From positions 17,165,001-17,229,000 of the forward strand of contig NW_024467083.1 of NCBI RefSeq assembly GCF_017591425.1: a stretch of 64,000 nt of DNA. The letters run 5' to 3'. Both the position numbers and the translations under genes were made by a program. The notes under the pieces are model-generated. The model searched no databases. It had not been told where the DNA came from and worked only from the letters and a program-made list of their open reading frames with translations. The DNA is from Ochotona curzoniae (taxonomy: Eukaryota > Chordata > Mammalia > Lagomorpha > Ochotonidae). Positions within the stretch are counted from its first letter, which is position 1, and each line of letters opens with the position of its first letter. This document shows positions 40,701 to 47,439 of the stretch, one piece after another.

Positions 40701-43700
40701 GCTGGATCAGAAGCAGAGCAATCAGGACCCGAACTGGCACCTATACAGGATGCCAGTACTGCAGGTGGAGGGTTAGCATACTGAGCCATGGCATTGGCAC
40801 TCATGATAAACACTCTTAAATTAGGAATGGTAGAAAACTACCATGGTATAATAATCATGTGTGAAAAACCCACAGCTAACATCATACTTAGTGATGAAAG
40901 ACTAAAAGCTTTTTCAACAGAACTAGAATGCCCACTCTGCAACTTCCGTTCAGCATAATGCTAAAGTTGCCATAATGCTTACAATAAAGTTGGAAAGGAG
41001 TAAGTGAAATTATCCTGTTGGTAGGTGATATAACCTTATACATGTATAGAAAACCATCAGTATTGAAACACAGACACAAAAACTAGCTGAGTAAATTCAG
41101 CAAAGAGGCAGGATATAAAGTCGACATAAACATAAATCAGGTGTGGGCACAATAACTAAAATGCCAGTAAGGATGTCCACAGTTGCATTTCAGCTTAGTT
41201 CTGGATTCCAGTTTCCTCTTAGCATGCACCCCAGGAGGCAGCAGGTGATGGCTCCAGTGTTTGGGTGCCTGCAACTCACACGAGAGCCCTGAACCGAGCG
41301 CTCAGCTCCTGGCATTGGCTGGCCAGCCCCAGCGATTGCGGACATTTGTGAAATGAACCAGCATGTCAGACATCTCTGTCTGCCTTTCTAATCAGTCACT
41401 CGCATTTCTATACCATAACAGAGAACAACTGGGAAAGGAAATCAGTAATTTCATGTAAAATACTATCAAAAAGAAGTTACTGAAGCAAAAGGCTTGTGCA
41501 GTAGAAACTACAGAACATTGCTGAAAGAGATTTAAGAAAACATCAGTAAGATGGGAAAACACACCATGTTCTTGGTTAGGAAGATTTATTGTTAAAATTT
41601 CGTAGTGCCCAAGGTGATCTACAGATCACTGCAATCCCTATCAGAACTCAGAACTCCAGGTTTTTTGTTTTTGTTTTTTTCAGAAATAGAAAAATTCGCC
41701 CTAAAACATGTTTGAAATCCCCAGGGGCCCTAAGTGTCAAAGTATGTTGAGAAATAATCATCCGGTTGGAGTCATGATTTCCGAGTGCACTGCACTGCAG
41801 GAAGGTCCTGGCATCCGACACGTGGGCCACTGACTGCCCCAGAGAGCCCCGGGGCAGTCCCTTGCACATGTGGTCAGTGTTCCAGAGGAATGCAGTCTGG
41901 TTGCTTTTGTCCTAGCAGAATAGCATAGACGGGGTGACTTACAGTGCAGAGATTTGATAAACAGTTTGGATGGCTGTGAAGCCCAAGAGATGGTACCAGC
42001 ATCTGGTGAGCACCTTTGGGCTTTGGTGGAAGCAAGAGACCACCAGGGCACAAAGCAGGAGGCAGCTGAGCTCGGTGCTCCAGCAGACCCCCTCTTCAGA
42101 TCATTCCCCCTTCTCCTGGGATAAAAACACCATTACCACTTCCGCCCAGGCCCTCCCTGACAGTACTGGGATTAAGTTTCCGGCACGGGAACTTTAGGAG
42201 ATCCCTCAAATCGTAGCAGGTGCCAAGGCCATTCAGAGGGAGAAAGGACGGTCTTGCCAACAAATTTTCCTGGGAAAACTGGATAGGCACACTTGAAGAA
42301 CTGAAGTAGGAATCTTATGTAACAACAAAATTGAAAGTTACCTCAAAATGAAAGATGTGGGAACCAAAACTGTAAAACTCACAGAATAAAAAGGAGAAAG
42401 TTTGTGACATTCGATTTGGTGATTATTTTTTGGTAGTAAACCAAAGGCACAGGAAACAAATACTTACTGAAATAAAAAAACGTGTGTGTCAATAACAGTA
42501 AAGGATACAATTAACAGAGTAAAACAGCAACCCACAGAAAATATTTGGGAATTCTGGATCTGGTAGGAAATTAATATGCAGAGTATAGGGGCTACTAAAA
42601 CTAGAAATCAGCCTGATTTAAGAATGGACAAAGAATAAAATCAGACATTTCCCTAAAGAGGCTAATGAGAGCCCGGCAGTGACCATGGAGAACAAATGGT
42701 TAAGAAAGAGGAATGAGCACACTGGCCAGAGGCCTGAGAACTGAAGAGCTGCAGCGCTGGATGCCGGGAGGACATGGCTGTCACCAGTGTTAGGGCAGAA
42801 CTGAGGGAGGCTGGGTATGGGAGGTGGGGGGGCTGAGACCAGGAGGCTAGAACGGAGATCAGTTAGTGTGCAGGAGTACTTGGCCCGTGCCTTACGTGTT
42901 GTCACATGACCACTCTCATCCCTGAGCTTCGCCAGCAGACGCTGTAGGCTTCTGAGTCCTTTTGTTTTTCTAATTTGATCAATGCATGTCTAATGTACTT
43001 TTCTTTTTGGTAGGGAGTCTTTCATACGCTTTTTTTTTTTTTAATTTTTAAAATTCTGTTTTTGATGTTTACATAGTTGAGGATGCATGCCATGTGGACC
43101 AATAATCAGGGTCAGGGTGGGAAGGGCAGAGGAAAGTGGATAAGACCGTTGTTTCCCATTTTCTTTTTCTTCTTGTATCTGGGGGAGTGGGGGAAAGGGA
43201 GAGAGAAGCCACACCCAGCATCCTAACCACATAAGTACCTGGGGATTTGGGGCGACTACCTAATGTCATCCCAGGGTCCTCGATGTGGAGCATGCTCTGA
43301 AAGTACTGCTCAAGTGGTTTTGATAGTTCTGAAATTCTGTTGATTTCGTTGCTCTAAGGTTGAGGAAATCCTCCAAAAGTCCATTGGCTGACATAGTCCA
43401 CTTTACAGTCTCCATCCGTCCAGGTACTTGCTGTCAGTGCTGTCAGTGATACTAGATGTCCTCTGTAGGCCTCAATGACATGCCATGTCCCCCATGTGCA
43501 TCAGGGCATGCCATCCACTGCCCAGGCTCCAGCAAATGAGGAAGCCCAGTTCTAACTCATGCACCTTATGGTCATACCACAGATCCTGCAATTTTCCTTG
43601 TGGTTGGAGTTTTGAGTGGTTCAGTTGGGGGGATCCCCAAAGAAACCTTGTCTGAGGTGACTTGCGAGTATAGGATCTGGTTCAGTCCATCACCCACATC

Positions 43701-45564
43701 AGCCTACACACACACGTGGTTGCATTTGCCCGGTCAGTTTGTCTAAAGCCCCGTGTTTTAGGCAAATCCATGAATGCTATGGCCCAGCCTAACCCTGCCC
43801 ACCACACACTCAGCTCTCGGGCACAGCAGTGTGAACTGCAGCTCAAAGTGATCCGTAATAACTCCCACCAAGACCGCCCCAGCCATAGTTCCTGCACATG
43901 ATAGTATGTGCAGGAAACTAATCTGATCTGTCCCACGTCCCTTTCAGCTTATACACCAATGGCTGCTGCAGCCTAGCTCAGCCCAACTGACCTCACTATC
44001 CAGCCTACACTACAGGCACAGCCCTGGTTCTCATGCTTACCATTGGGAATTGTAGCCCATCAGAGCGGTGCCCAGTTTCCCTTCTAGGCTCACTTCCAGC
44101 CCTGCATCTTGCACTTTCTAGGTGGTTCTGCAGTCTAGCCCAACAAGACTTGCCCCTATTCCTAGCATCTGTCAGCTGATGTTGTGGCAAAGCCCAACCA
44201 GCCTGTACTTACTGTGGCTCATGCATGTACCAATGAATATAGTCAGTCAGTCCAGCCTGGCTCTCCCCCAACCCAGTTCATATGCAAGCCAAAGGGTATT
44301 GTAGCCTTGCCTGGCCTCGTCTGCCCCAGTCCCAGTGCTCACGCTCATCTCTGGGAGCAGTGGCCCAAGAAAAATCTTCGCGTGTGTGCACACACCACCA
44401 CCACCACCAGATCTTATATGTGCTGGTGGGTGCTGAAGCCTGGCTCAACCCAGCCTGCCCCCAGTTCCAACTCATGCTGGTGGGTGCTACAGCCTATCCC
44501 AGCCTGGGCTGTCCCCAGTTCCGGCCCTAATGTATACTGGCTGGTGTTGTGGTCCAACCTGTCCTGTCCTGTACCCCATCCTGGTTCTCATGTCTGTCAA
44601 TGGGTGCTATGAAATGGCCCAGCCTGACTTGCCCCAGACCTGACCCACACGTATGTTGGCAGGTACTATAACCTGGCCTGGTCTGGGCTACTTTCAGCCT
44701 TGATTCTTGCACTCAACTTCAGGGACTGTGTCCTGACAGGAGTTTCCCAAGATCCTCTATCAGGTCTCCTCCCAGTGGCAGATTCTCACACACACTGGTG
44801 GGTACTTGGCCCCGACTTGGCCTACCCTCTGTCCTGGCAGGAGCTGCAGCCTTGCACAACCAGCCAACACCCATTCCAGCTCTGTTAGTATCCACAAGCC
44901 GGATGTTCAGCTGTCATGGAGAGCAGCCTGAGGCAGTGCCTGACAGATGCTTCAGCAATGACCAAAAACACAACTGTCTACAAAATTAAGCGCTGGGGTT
45001 ACAGGCTGAGTCCGCCAGCCCAAGATGGGGGTTTTTGTACACAGCATTGTATTTCTAAAGAATGGATTAGTTATATTGTTGGTATATATTATTGGTAAAA
45101 GGATCTTCAACTGTCAAATTTATAGTTAGCTTTGCACTTTCATTAATCCCAGATTATTCATGTGACAATATAAAGAAATTCACCTACTGAATTTTTACAT
45201 AATAATTACATACCTAGAATTTTATATAATTCCTTATATTCTGATTATATGTATGCATATACGGAGTCACTTTAGATAGTGAACTGCCAGGTGAGGCAAA
45301 AAGGTTCAGTTACATTTTCTTGTTACGGTTGACGATGTAATAACGTGCTTCCCTCTTTCTTATGCATTTTAGGGGTCCAGATTAGATGACCAAAGATGTG
45401 CCCCACCACCTGCTGCCACAAAGGGCCCCACAGTACCAGACGAAGACTTTTTCAGCCTTATTTTACGGTCGCAGGCAAAAAGAATGGATGAACAGAGAGT
45501 TCTTTTACAAAGAGATCAAAACAGAGACGCTGGATTTGGACTAAAGGACCTTTTGCAAAGTTAA
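10421..45564 (+). CDS. GPSM2: GPSM2/LGN, G-protein signalling modulator 2 (whole CDS, 14 exons)
   Basis: The coding sequence is join(10421..10476, 20683..20904, 21265..21400, 22380..22522, 26405..26528, 26636..26751, 28938..29093, 29928..30036, 31194..31323, 34068..34138, 34921..35097, 36696..36849, 37649..37866, 45373..45564). It is 2004 nt, 667 residues plus stop, and every junction is GT-AG with matching phase. Residues ~20-360 form tetratricopeptide repeats with seven LGN-type cores (QLGNAYFYL, NLGNTLKVLG, NLGNVYHAKG, NLGNTHYLLG, NLGNAYIFLG, SLGNTYTLLQ, SLGNAYTALG). Residues ~361-480 are a linker with RRHSMENMELMKLTPEK. Four GoLoco motifs follow at ~490-508, 543-561, 594-612 and 628-646, each ending D-D/E-Q-R. 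In this family the TPR half binds NuMA or Inscuteable and the GoLoco motifs bind GDP-Galpha-i, which orients the spindle at the cortex. Human GPSM2 is 684 residues; the shortfall is mostly a lost C-terminal tail. The TPR half looks nearly identical to human from memory. Confidence 0.97.
11350..11640 (-). mobile_element. Old CSINE
   Basis: Weak match: GGGCCAGGCCATGGCTGGCA and CATCCGGGTCTCCC words survive. Confidence 0.45.
11868..12190 (-). mobile_element. CSINE
   Basis: GAAGATGTATCATTTTATTT through TGCTACAGTGCTGGCCC. Confidence 0.85.
12679..12910 (-). mobile_element. CSINE with long T-run
   Basis: Starts with ~24 T. The tRNA-like end is degraded. Confidence 0.7.
13143..13470 (-). mobile_element. 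CSINE flanked by (GTTT)n
   Basis: Near-full length. TTGTTTGTTTTT on the left and (GTTT)n at 13468-13494 on the right may be an expanded target duplication. Confidence 0.9.
14520..14690 (+). mobile_element. MIR element
   Basis: Matches MIR wording: AACTCTGGACTT ... TACCTTTGCTACCCACTAA ... ATCAGTTTTCCATCTCTGTA. Confidence 0.7.
16440..16790 (+). mobile_element. CSINE
   Basis: GGTTAAGCTGCTGCTGGGGA head. A (CT)n run at 16711-16728 replaces part of the tail. Confidence 0.8.
16970..17250 (+). mobile_element. CSINE
   Basis: GGGCCCAGTGCAATAACATA through CCGGCAGATGGATAAATC. Confidence 0.85.
17804..18172 (-). mobile_element. Young CSINE with 17-bp target duplication
   Basis: A near-full-length copy in minus orientation at 17821-18155. 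CCCGCCATGAGAGTTTT flanks it exactly at 17804-17820 and 18156-18172. Its tRNA-like head (with a GGTTCTAATCC B-box) ends at 18155. Confidence 0.95.
18225..18485 (-). mobile_element. CSINE
   Basis: TTTATTTGAAAGGAAGAGTG through CACCACAATGCCTGCCC. A (GCT)n run sits at its left edge. Confidence 0.8.
18775..19125 (+). mobile_element. CSINE with internal 7-bp expansion
   Basis: GGGCCCAGCATGATAGCTCA head. At 18959-18996 CTCCTGG is repeated five times. Confidence 0.88.
19755..20011 (+). mobile_element. Older CSINE split by a younger one
   Basis: Plus-strand copy (GTACAGCAGCTGAGATACCT ... CATAAATAAGTG). Its A-rich tail was the landing site of the next element. Confidence 0.8.
19996..20388 (-). mobile_element. 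Young CSINE nested in an older CSINE tail, 17-bp TSD
   Basis: ATAAGTGAAAATTTTTA occurs at 19996-20012 and exactly again at 20372-20388. The insert is about 95% identical by eye to the 17821-18155 copy. Confidence 0.95.
20683..20904 (+). CDS. GPSM2: GPSM2 coding exon 2 (TPR 1 region)
   Basis: The acceptor is AATTTTGTAG and the donor is AG|GTAATT. The exon enters at phase 2 and completes the Arg codon. It encodes MEASCLELALEGERLCKSGD through HHHDLTLAR. It includes the first LGN-type core, QLGNAYFYLHDYAKALEYH. Confidence 0.96.
21265..21400 (+). CDS. GPSM2: GPSM2 coding exon 3 (TPR 2 region)
   Basis: The acceptor is CTTCTTTTCCAG and the donor is AAG|GTAATA. It encodes TIGDQLGEAKASGNLGNTLK through ISRELNDK and ends in phase 0. 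It carries the second core, NLGNTLKVLGNFDEAIVCC. Confidence 0.96.
21612..21935 (+). mobile_element. CSINE
   Basis: Full-length old copy ending CCTGCCTTTCCAATAAAAAT, with an internal partial duplication of the GGCCTGGGAAAGCAG segment. Confidence 0.88.
21943..22262 (-). mobile_element. CSINE, tail to tail with the previous copy
   Basis: TTTTAAAGATTTAATTATTT through CACCATCACGTCGATCCC. It ends 118 bp before coding exon 4. Confidence 0.85.
22380..22522 (+). CDS. GPSM2: GPSM2 coding exon 4 (TPR 3 with insert)
   Basis: The acceptor is CTTCATGTAG and the donor is GA|GTGAGT, which is strong. It encodes VGEARALYNLGNVYHAKGKS through LQAAVDFY. The SFGCPGPQDVGEFPEEV stretch is the known insert between the helices of this repeat. 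It reads R-N-A-L where human has R-D-A-L. Confidence 0.96.
24083..25064 (-). pseudogene. LINE-1 ORF1 remnant
   Basis: The minus frames 24083-24334 and 24798-25064 carry pieces of an ORF1p-like protein. The first ends in YPVKLSFVFENEIKSSTVKK, resembling the YPAKLSF..EIKSFTDKQ C-terminal segment of mammalian ORF1p. The second carries a charged N-terminal stretch (STSELTEKDIDEMGIKSFKN). They are separated by frame breaks, so no RNA-binding protein can be made. Confidence 0.7.
25330..25790 (-). repeat. Two tandem monomers in the LINE-1 5' UTR
   Basis: ACCAGTGCAATATG at 25377 recurs as ACCAGTACAATATG at 25601, a 224-bp period. The surrounding AAGTCA..CTGCC, GAGCCAGAA.TGAG and CAGCTCGCT.TTGTTCC words recur at the same spacing. 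Such repeated 5' monomers act as the promoter in rodent LINE-1. Confidence 0.65.
25681..25721 (+). repeat. (CA)n microsatellite
   Basis: About 17-18 CA units inside the second LINE-1 5' monomer. Confidence 0.95.
26405..26528 (+). CDS. GPSM2: GPSM2 coding exon 5 (TPR 4/5)
   Basis: The acceptor TTACATTTAG follows a T-rich tract and the donor is CAG|GTACAG. It encodes ENLSLVTALGDRAAQGRAFG through RDAVIAHEQ, with the core NLGNTHYLLGNF. The intron just upstream carries the rearranged LINE-1. Confidence 0.96.
26636..26751 (+). CDS. GPSM2: GPSM2 coding exon 6 (TPR 5/6)
   Basis: The acceptor is TTCTGTTGCAG. The donor is AA|GTCAGT, weaker than its neighbours because position +3 is C. It encodes RLLIAKEFGDKAAERRAYSN through FETASEYY. 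The intron before it is only 107 bp. Confidence 0.95.
26870..26985 (+). mobile_element. MIR fragment
   Basis: GTTTCCTCCCCTGTAACTCA ... GTTGAATGACACATGCTAAG resembles the 3' half of MIR. Confidence 0.5.
26990..28937 (+). other. GPSM2 intron 6, no gene seen
   Basis: Apart from the MIR at 28240 I recognise nothing in this stretch. Confidence 0.55.
28240..28430 (-). mobile_element. MIR element
   Basis: Reverse-complement MIR core: GGAGGAAACTGGCACAGAGG ... GCCGGGGTTTGAATCCAGGC. Confidence 0.8.
28938..29093 (+). CDS. GPSM2: GPSM2 coding exon 7 (TPR 6/7)
   Basis: The acceptor is GTCTTCTCGTAG, with a short pyrimidine tract, and the donor is AG|GTACGT. It encodes KTLLLARQLKDRAVEAQSCY through LAIARELNDR. 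Human has AQELND here, so the Q-to-R change is lineage-specific. Confidence 0.96.
29928..30036 (+). CDS. GPSM2: GPSM2 coding exon 8 (TPR 7/8)
   Basis: The acceptor is TTATGTTTTAG and the donor is GAG|GTATTA. It encodes IGEGRACWSLGNAYTALGNH through KHLEISRE and ends in phase 0. Confidence 0.96.
30110..30250 (-). mobile_element. MIR fragment
   Basis: TCCTCACAGCACC ... CAGGAAAGTGAGACTGGGCTT recalls the reverse MIR 3' half. Confidence 0.45.
30465..30790 (-). mobile_element. CSINE
   Basis: TTATTTATTTATTTTTATTG through GCCACTGCATCAGGCCC, moderately young. Confidence 0.92.
31194..31323 (+). CDS. GPSM2: GPSM2 coding exon 9 (end of TPR domain, start of linker)
   Basis: The acceptor is GTGGTTGTAG and the donor is CATG|GTAAGT. 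It encodes VGDRSGELTARLNLSDLQMV through IEIDNSLH plus one base. Human reads SSLN where this reads NSLH. The intron that follows is packed with four or five SINEs. Confidence 0.95.
31420..31710 (-). mobile_element. Old CSINE
   Basis: AGTTATTTATTTGAAAGTTG through TGCCACAATGCTGGCC. Confidence 0.75.
31735..31820 (+). repeat. (CCTT)n-like pyrimidine tract
   Basis: C/T-only run between two minus CSINEs. Confidence 0.9.
31822..32125 (-). mobile_element. CSINE
   Basis: TTAAGATTTCTGTGTTTTAT through CGCCACAGCACCACAGGC. Confidence 0.82.
32168..32485 (+). mobile_element. CSINE
   Basis: GGAACTCAGCACAATGGCAT through CTGCCTTTCCAATAAAAAAA. Confidence 0.9.
32615..32955 (-). mobile_element. Young CSINE
   Basis: Near-full length with a short internal GGTGCAGGGTGCAGGGT duplication. 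Confidence 0.92.
34068..34138 (+). CDS. GPSM2: GPSM2 coding exon 10 (phospho-regulated linker)
   Basis: The acceptor follows a run of more than ten T and ends CATAAAG. The donor is AAG|GTTGGA. It encodes ARPKLGRRHSMENMELMKLT then PEK. The Ser of RRHS (residue 408 here) corresponds to Ser401 of the 677-residue human form, a reported aPKC site. Confidence 0.95.
34170..34410 (+). mobile_element. Old CSINE
   Basis: ACAGGGTGTAACTTAGCAGT through GGATCAGCAAATAGG. Confidence 0.6.
34921..35097 (+). CDS. GPSM2: GPSM2 coding exon 11 (linker)
   Basis: The acceptor is TAATTTTGTAG and the donor is AGG|GTATGT. It encodes VQNWNSEILAKQKPLIAKPS through NSIDHRPPNCQR in phase 0. The KLLFVNRLKGKKYKNHSS segment is basic and conserved. 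Confidence 0.95.
35150..35455 (-). mobile_element. CSINE immediately downstream of coding exon 11
   Basis: Starts ~50 bp after the exon 11 donor. It ends GCCACGCTGCCGGGCCC. The (GA)n part is shortened. Confidence 0.92.
35462..35722 (-). mobile_element. CSINE, tRNA-like end missing
   Basis: Abuts the previous copy in the same orientation. It stops at GGGCTGCCGGGATATGAATT. Confidence 0.88.
35725..36695 (+). other. GPSM2 intron 11, right part
   Basis: No gene, SINE or LINE-1 recognised. Confidence 0.5.
36696..36849 (+). CDS. GPSM2: GPSM2 coding exon 12 (GoLoco 1)
   Basis: The acceptor is CAATGTTTTAG and the donor is AGA|GTAAGT. It encodes KISADTVGDEGFFDLLSRFQ, then SNRMDDQRCC (GoLoco 1 with its D-D-Q-R signature), then a divergent Ala/Thr stretch, SAAAATTTPKVQK. 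The stretch from there to the VVSPN of exon 13 is two residues shorter than in human. Confidence 0.95.
37649..37866 (+). CDS. GPSM2: GPSM2 coding exon 13 (GoLoco 2, first half of GoLoco 3)
   Basis: The acceptor is TCTGCTCACAG and the donor is CAG|GTACGG. GoLoco 2 is DEFLDLLASSQSRRLDDQR. The exon ends in EDFFDILVKCQ, the first half of GoLoco 3. The linker LTQSNTRSVLDHLMTKDSRE is one residue longer than human and less conserved than the motifs. Confidence 0.96.
38999..39260 (+). mobile_element. Old CSINE
   Basis: GTTTGTGGTACCGTGGGTTA through CTACCTTTCAAAGAG. Confidence 0.75.
39400..39600 (+). mobile_element. Old CSINE fragment
   Basis: GCTTCCTGCTGATGTAGACC ... ATGAGCCAGTACGTGGG. Confidence 0.55.
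40440..40585 (+). mobile_element. Out-of-order duplicate of a LINE-1 segment
   Basis: 40498-40583 repeats 41412-41499 at about 85-90% identity by eye (ACCATAACAG.GAACAACTGGGAAAGGAAAT...). It lies upstream of ORF2 sequence that should precede it. Confidence 0.65.
40585..40800 (-). mobile_element. CSINE without A-tail
   Basis: AGCTGAGCCAGTCCAAAGCA through GAGCCATGGCATTGGCAC, sitting between LINE-1 pieces. Confidence 0.75.
40800..42700 (+). mobile_element. Decayed LINE-1 ORF2 (plus strand), GPSM2 intron 13
   Basis: Recognisable ORF2 wording appears in order: AACACTCTTAAATTAGGAAT, AACCCACAGCTAACATCATA, GGTGATATAACCTTATACAT (the catalytic region, decayed), GCCCAAGGTGATCTACAGAT, AAACAGCAACCCACAGAAAA and CAGACATTTCCCTAAAGAGG. 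Frames are heavily broken. A SINE interrupts it at 41128-41400. Confidence 0.75.
41128..41400 (+). mobile_element. CSINE inside LINE-1 ORF2
   Basis: AAATCAG before and AATCAG after suggest a short target duplication. Confidence 0.75.
43030..44990 (-). mobile_element. Unidentified retroelement-like unit: poly(T) head, unique body, tandem array
   Basis: A 13-base T-run (43030-43042) suggests a minus-strand poly(A) tail. About 700 bp of non-repetitive sequence follows, then GC-richer degenerate tandem units to ~44820, and a short unique end. There are no open frames of note. I do not recognise the family. An SVA-like composite, a LINE-1 5' UTR array or an LTR element are all possible. The boundaries are approximate. 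Confidence 0.45.
43770..44820. repeat. Degenerate ~55-60 bp tandem array (minisatellite-like)
   Basis: The phrase (T/G)GGTGCTxxAGCCTGGCCCAGCCTG recurs with drift. Equivalent points fall at about 44180, 44239, 44297, 44431, 44485, 44545, 44605, 44664 and 44804, mostly 54-60 bp apart. Less regular copies start at about 43776, 43964, 44048 and 44126. Confidence 0.65.
45373..45564 (+). CDS. GPSM2: GPSM2 coding exon 14 (GoLoco 3 end, GoLoco 4, early stop)
   Basis: The acceptor is TATGCATTTTAG. It encodes GSRLDDQRCAPP (completing GoLoco 3), then EDFFSLILRSQAKRMDEQR (GoLoco 4), then GFGLKDLLQS and TAA at 45562. Human continues about 16 residues further. A remnant of that tail is readable one frame over at 45566-45583 (N-A-L-L-E-F), immediately followed by another TAA. 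The tail was therefore lost by a frame-changing event, not replaced by another exon. Confidence 0.93.
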   Translation, partial: GSRLDDQRCAPPPAATKGPTVPDEDFFSLILRSQAKRMDEQRVLLQRDQNRDAGFGLKDLLQS

Positions 45565-46105
45565 CAATGCTCTGTTAGAATTTTAAAATACAGAAAAATA
45601 ATCGGCAAACCACCGAGTAGTGTGGGTATCCTTTAAAAAGACCTTGTTTCCTTCCAGAACACTGAACAGGAGCCGTGAGCGCTGTAGGAGCGTTTAGGAC
45701 GTCAGGACTTCCTTCCGTGGCGGGTGAAGGACCTTCTTCAGCACTCCGGCTTCAGGTGGAGGGTCTGTGGGCCTCGGCGGCAGCTAGCGTCATTTTGGGG
45801 GTTGTTCTGTAGGCTGAATCACTCTCTAGTTCTTAAAGGACAATTTAAATGACTCCTGGAGTAGATTTTAATCCTGTGCTGAGTTTTTTTTTAATCTTGA
45901 TGGCATTTTCTTTTATATTTAACCATGGATATAGTGAGGATCTGTGCTGTCTAGTAAAAATAATGTATTTGACTAATGTAAAAAAGCTATGTAAAATAGT
46001 CTTATTAGAAAAAAACTAGATTTCTCTAAGAAAATCTATTTTCAGTATATTTTTAGGGCAAAGCCAGTGTAAAAAACTCAAGAAATAAATTTCTTTCAGC
46101 ATGTT
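45565..46105 (+). other. GPSM2: GPSM2 3' UTR
   Basis: About 540 bases follow the stop, with no recognised SINE inside. The UTR is AT-rich in its second half. It ends near the AATAAA at 46084-46089. Confidence 0.75.
46084..46089 (+). terminator. GPSM2 poly(A) signal AATAAA
   Basis: A canonical hexamer is followed within 15-40 bases by a T/GT-rich stretch (TTTCTTTCAGCATGTTTTGG), the usual downstream element. It is the first canonical signal in the UTR with such an element. Confidence 0.75.
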
Positions 46106-46189
46106 TTGGGAACGCTGTCTCTTATGTTGCATAATACTGCTATAAAATATATTTTTCTAAGCGCTAATGCTAAATTAAAACAACCAAGG

Positions 46190-46430
46190 TTGGAAGGCGC
46201 AGCAGGTTAGACCAACCCTCAGAAGACCCAGACCCCAGGTCACAATGAGGTCATGTCCGCCTACTCTGTTTCTGAGCAGCTCCCGCACATGCATCCCAGG
46301 AGGCGGGTGATGCAAGGCCCGGATGGAGTCCTACAGCTGTTGGCTTCCACCTGTTGTTACCTTAGGGATTGTGGGCATTTGGGGAGTGAATTAGCAGATA
46401 GAAGATCTCTGTCTCACAAGCAGATGAACA
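46190..46430 (+). mobile_element. Old CSINE
   Basis: AAGGCGCAGCAGGTTAGACC through AGAAGATCTCTGTC. Confidence 0.65.
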
Positions 46431-46811
46431 TTAACAAGAAAAACACACCAGACCCTTGTCGCTTTTTTGGGAACCAGCCACATAAACTGAAAACTCATGA
46501 ATAAGAGCAAGAAAGATTTCTTTTAGACTTGGCTGCCATTAAACCTCTCCTTTCTTACCCAAGAGACTGAAGGCCATGTCCAAGGTACAGAACAGGTGAC
46601 CACAAAGAACAGCTAAGAGGGAAATGAGATTGGGCAACACCTGTTGATTATGGAATACAGATGCCACTCCTTTAAGAATAGCTGGCAGCTCATTCGAGTC
46701 CAATCACTTCTGATTGTGCACAGCAGGGCCAGGATCTCAGGAGCTAGGGCTCAATAACTGAAAGACCATTCAGGTAGTTCTGATGAGTAAATGGTAAAAC
46801 AGCTCTGCTAG

Positions 46812-47030
46812 GGCCCGGCGCTGTGGTGCAGCGGTTAAGGTCCTCGCCTTGCAAGCCAGGGGCGCCGGTTCTAATCCCGGCAGCCCCGCTTCCCATCCAG
46901 CTCCCTGCCTGTGGCCTGGGAAAGCAGTCGAGGACGGCCCATTGGGAACCTGCACCCGCGTGGGAGACCCGGAAGAGGCTCCTGGCTTTGGTTTGGATTG
47001 GCATAGCATCAGCCGTTGCACCCCCTTGTC
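46812..47030 (+). mobile_element. Young CSINE, 3'-truncated
   Basis: GGGCCCGGCGCTGTGGTGCA head. It ends abruptly after CAGCCGTTGCACCCC. Confidence 0.9.
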
Positions 47031-47044
47031 AAAGGGGGCTGCCA

Positions 47045-47290
47045 TGGTGGCATTAATATGCTTACTCTTCTCCCTGTGGCATCAGGATCCCATATGGTGC
47101 CAGTTCATGTCCCAGCTGCTCCACACCCCATCTATCTACCACCCCATCTATACACGCATGTGGGAAATCCAGAAGAGGCTCCTGGATTTGGATGGGCTCA
47201 GCTGTGATTGCGGAGTGAACCATCACATGGAGATCTGTCTCTCCTTATCTCTATACATTTCAGATCTTTTAAAGGTTTATCAAAGGTGCT
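47045..47290 (+). mobile_element. Old CSINE
   Basis: Joins the previous copy directly. GGATCCCATATGGTGCCAG through CATTTCAGATCTTTTAAAGG. Confidence 0.7.
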
Positions 47291-47439
47291 AAGTTAAAAC
47301 TTGGATTCCCCAATATTTCACATGATTATGTATCTAGTTATGTTGTCCTGGTTAGCATCATTTAAAAGCAGCACAGATAACTTCCATGGGACTTTTTCTT
47401 ATAAGTCATTAAGCAGACAACATACCAAAACACAGTAAT

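Larger units (their letters stand above)
46106..47435. other. Intergenic gap between the convergent GPSM2 and CLCC1 3' ends
   Basis: About 1.3 kb that holds three plus-strand SINE copies (46190-46430, 46812-47030, 47045-47290) and otherwise no coding signal. Confidence 0.6.

Noticed and set aside
43770..44820. Regularly spaced repeats resembling a CRISPR array
   Set aside because: Units are degenerate and contiguous with no unique spacers, and the DNA is mammalian.
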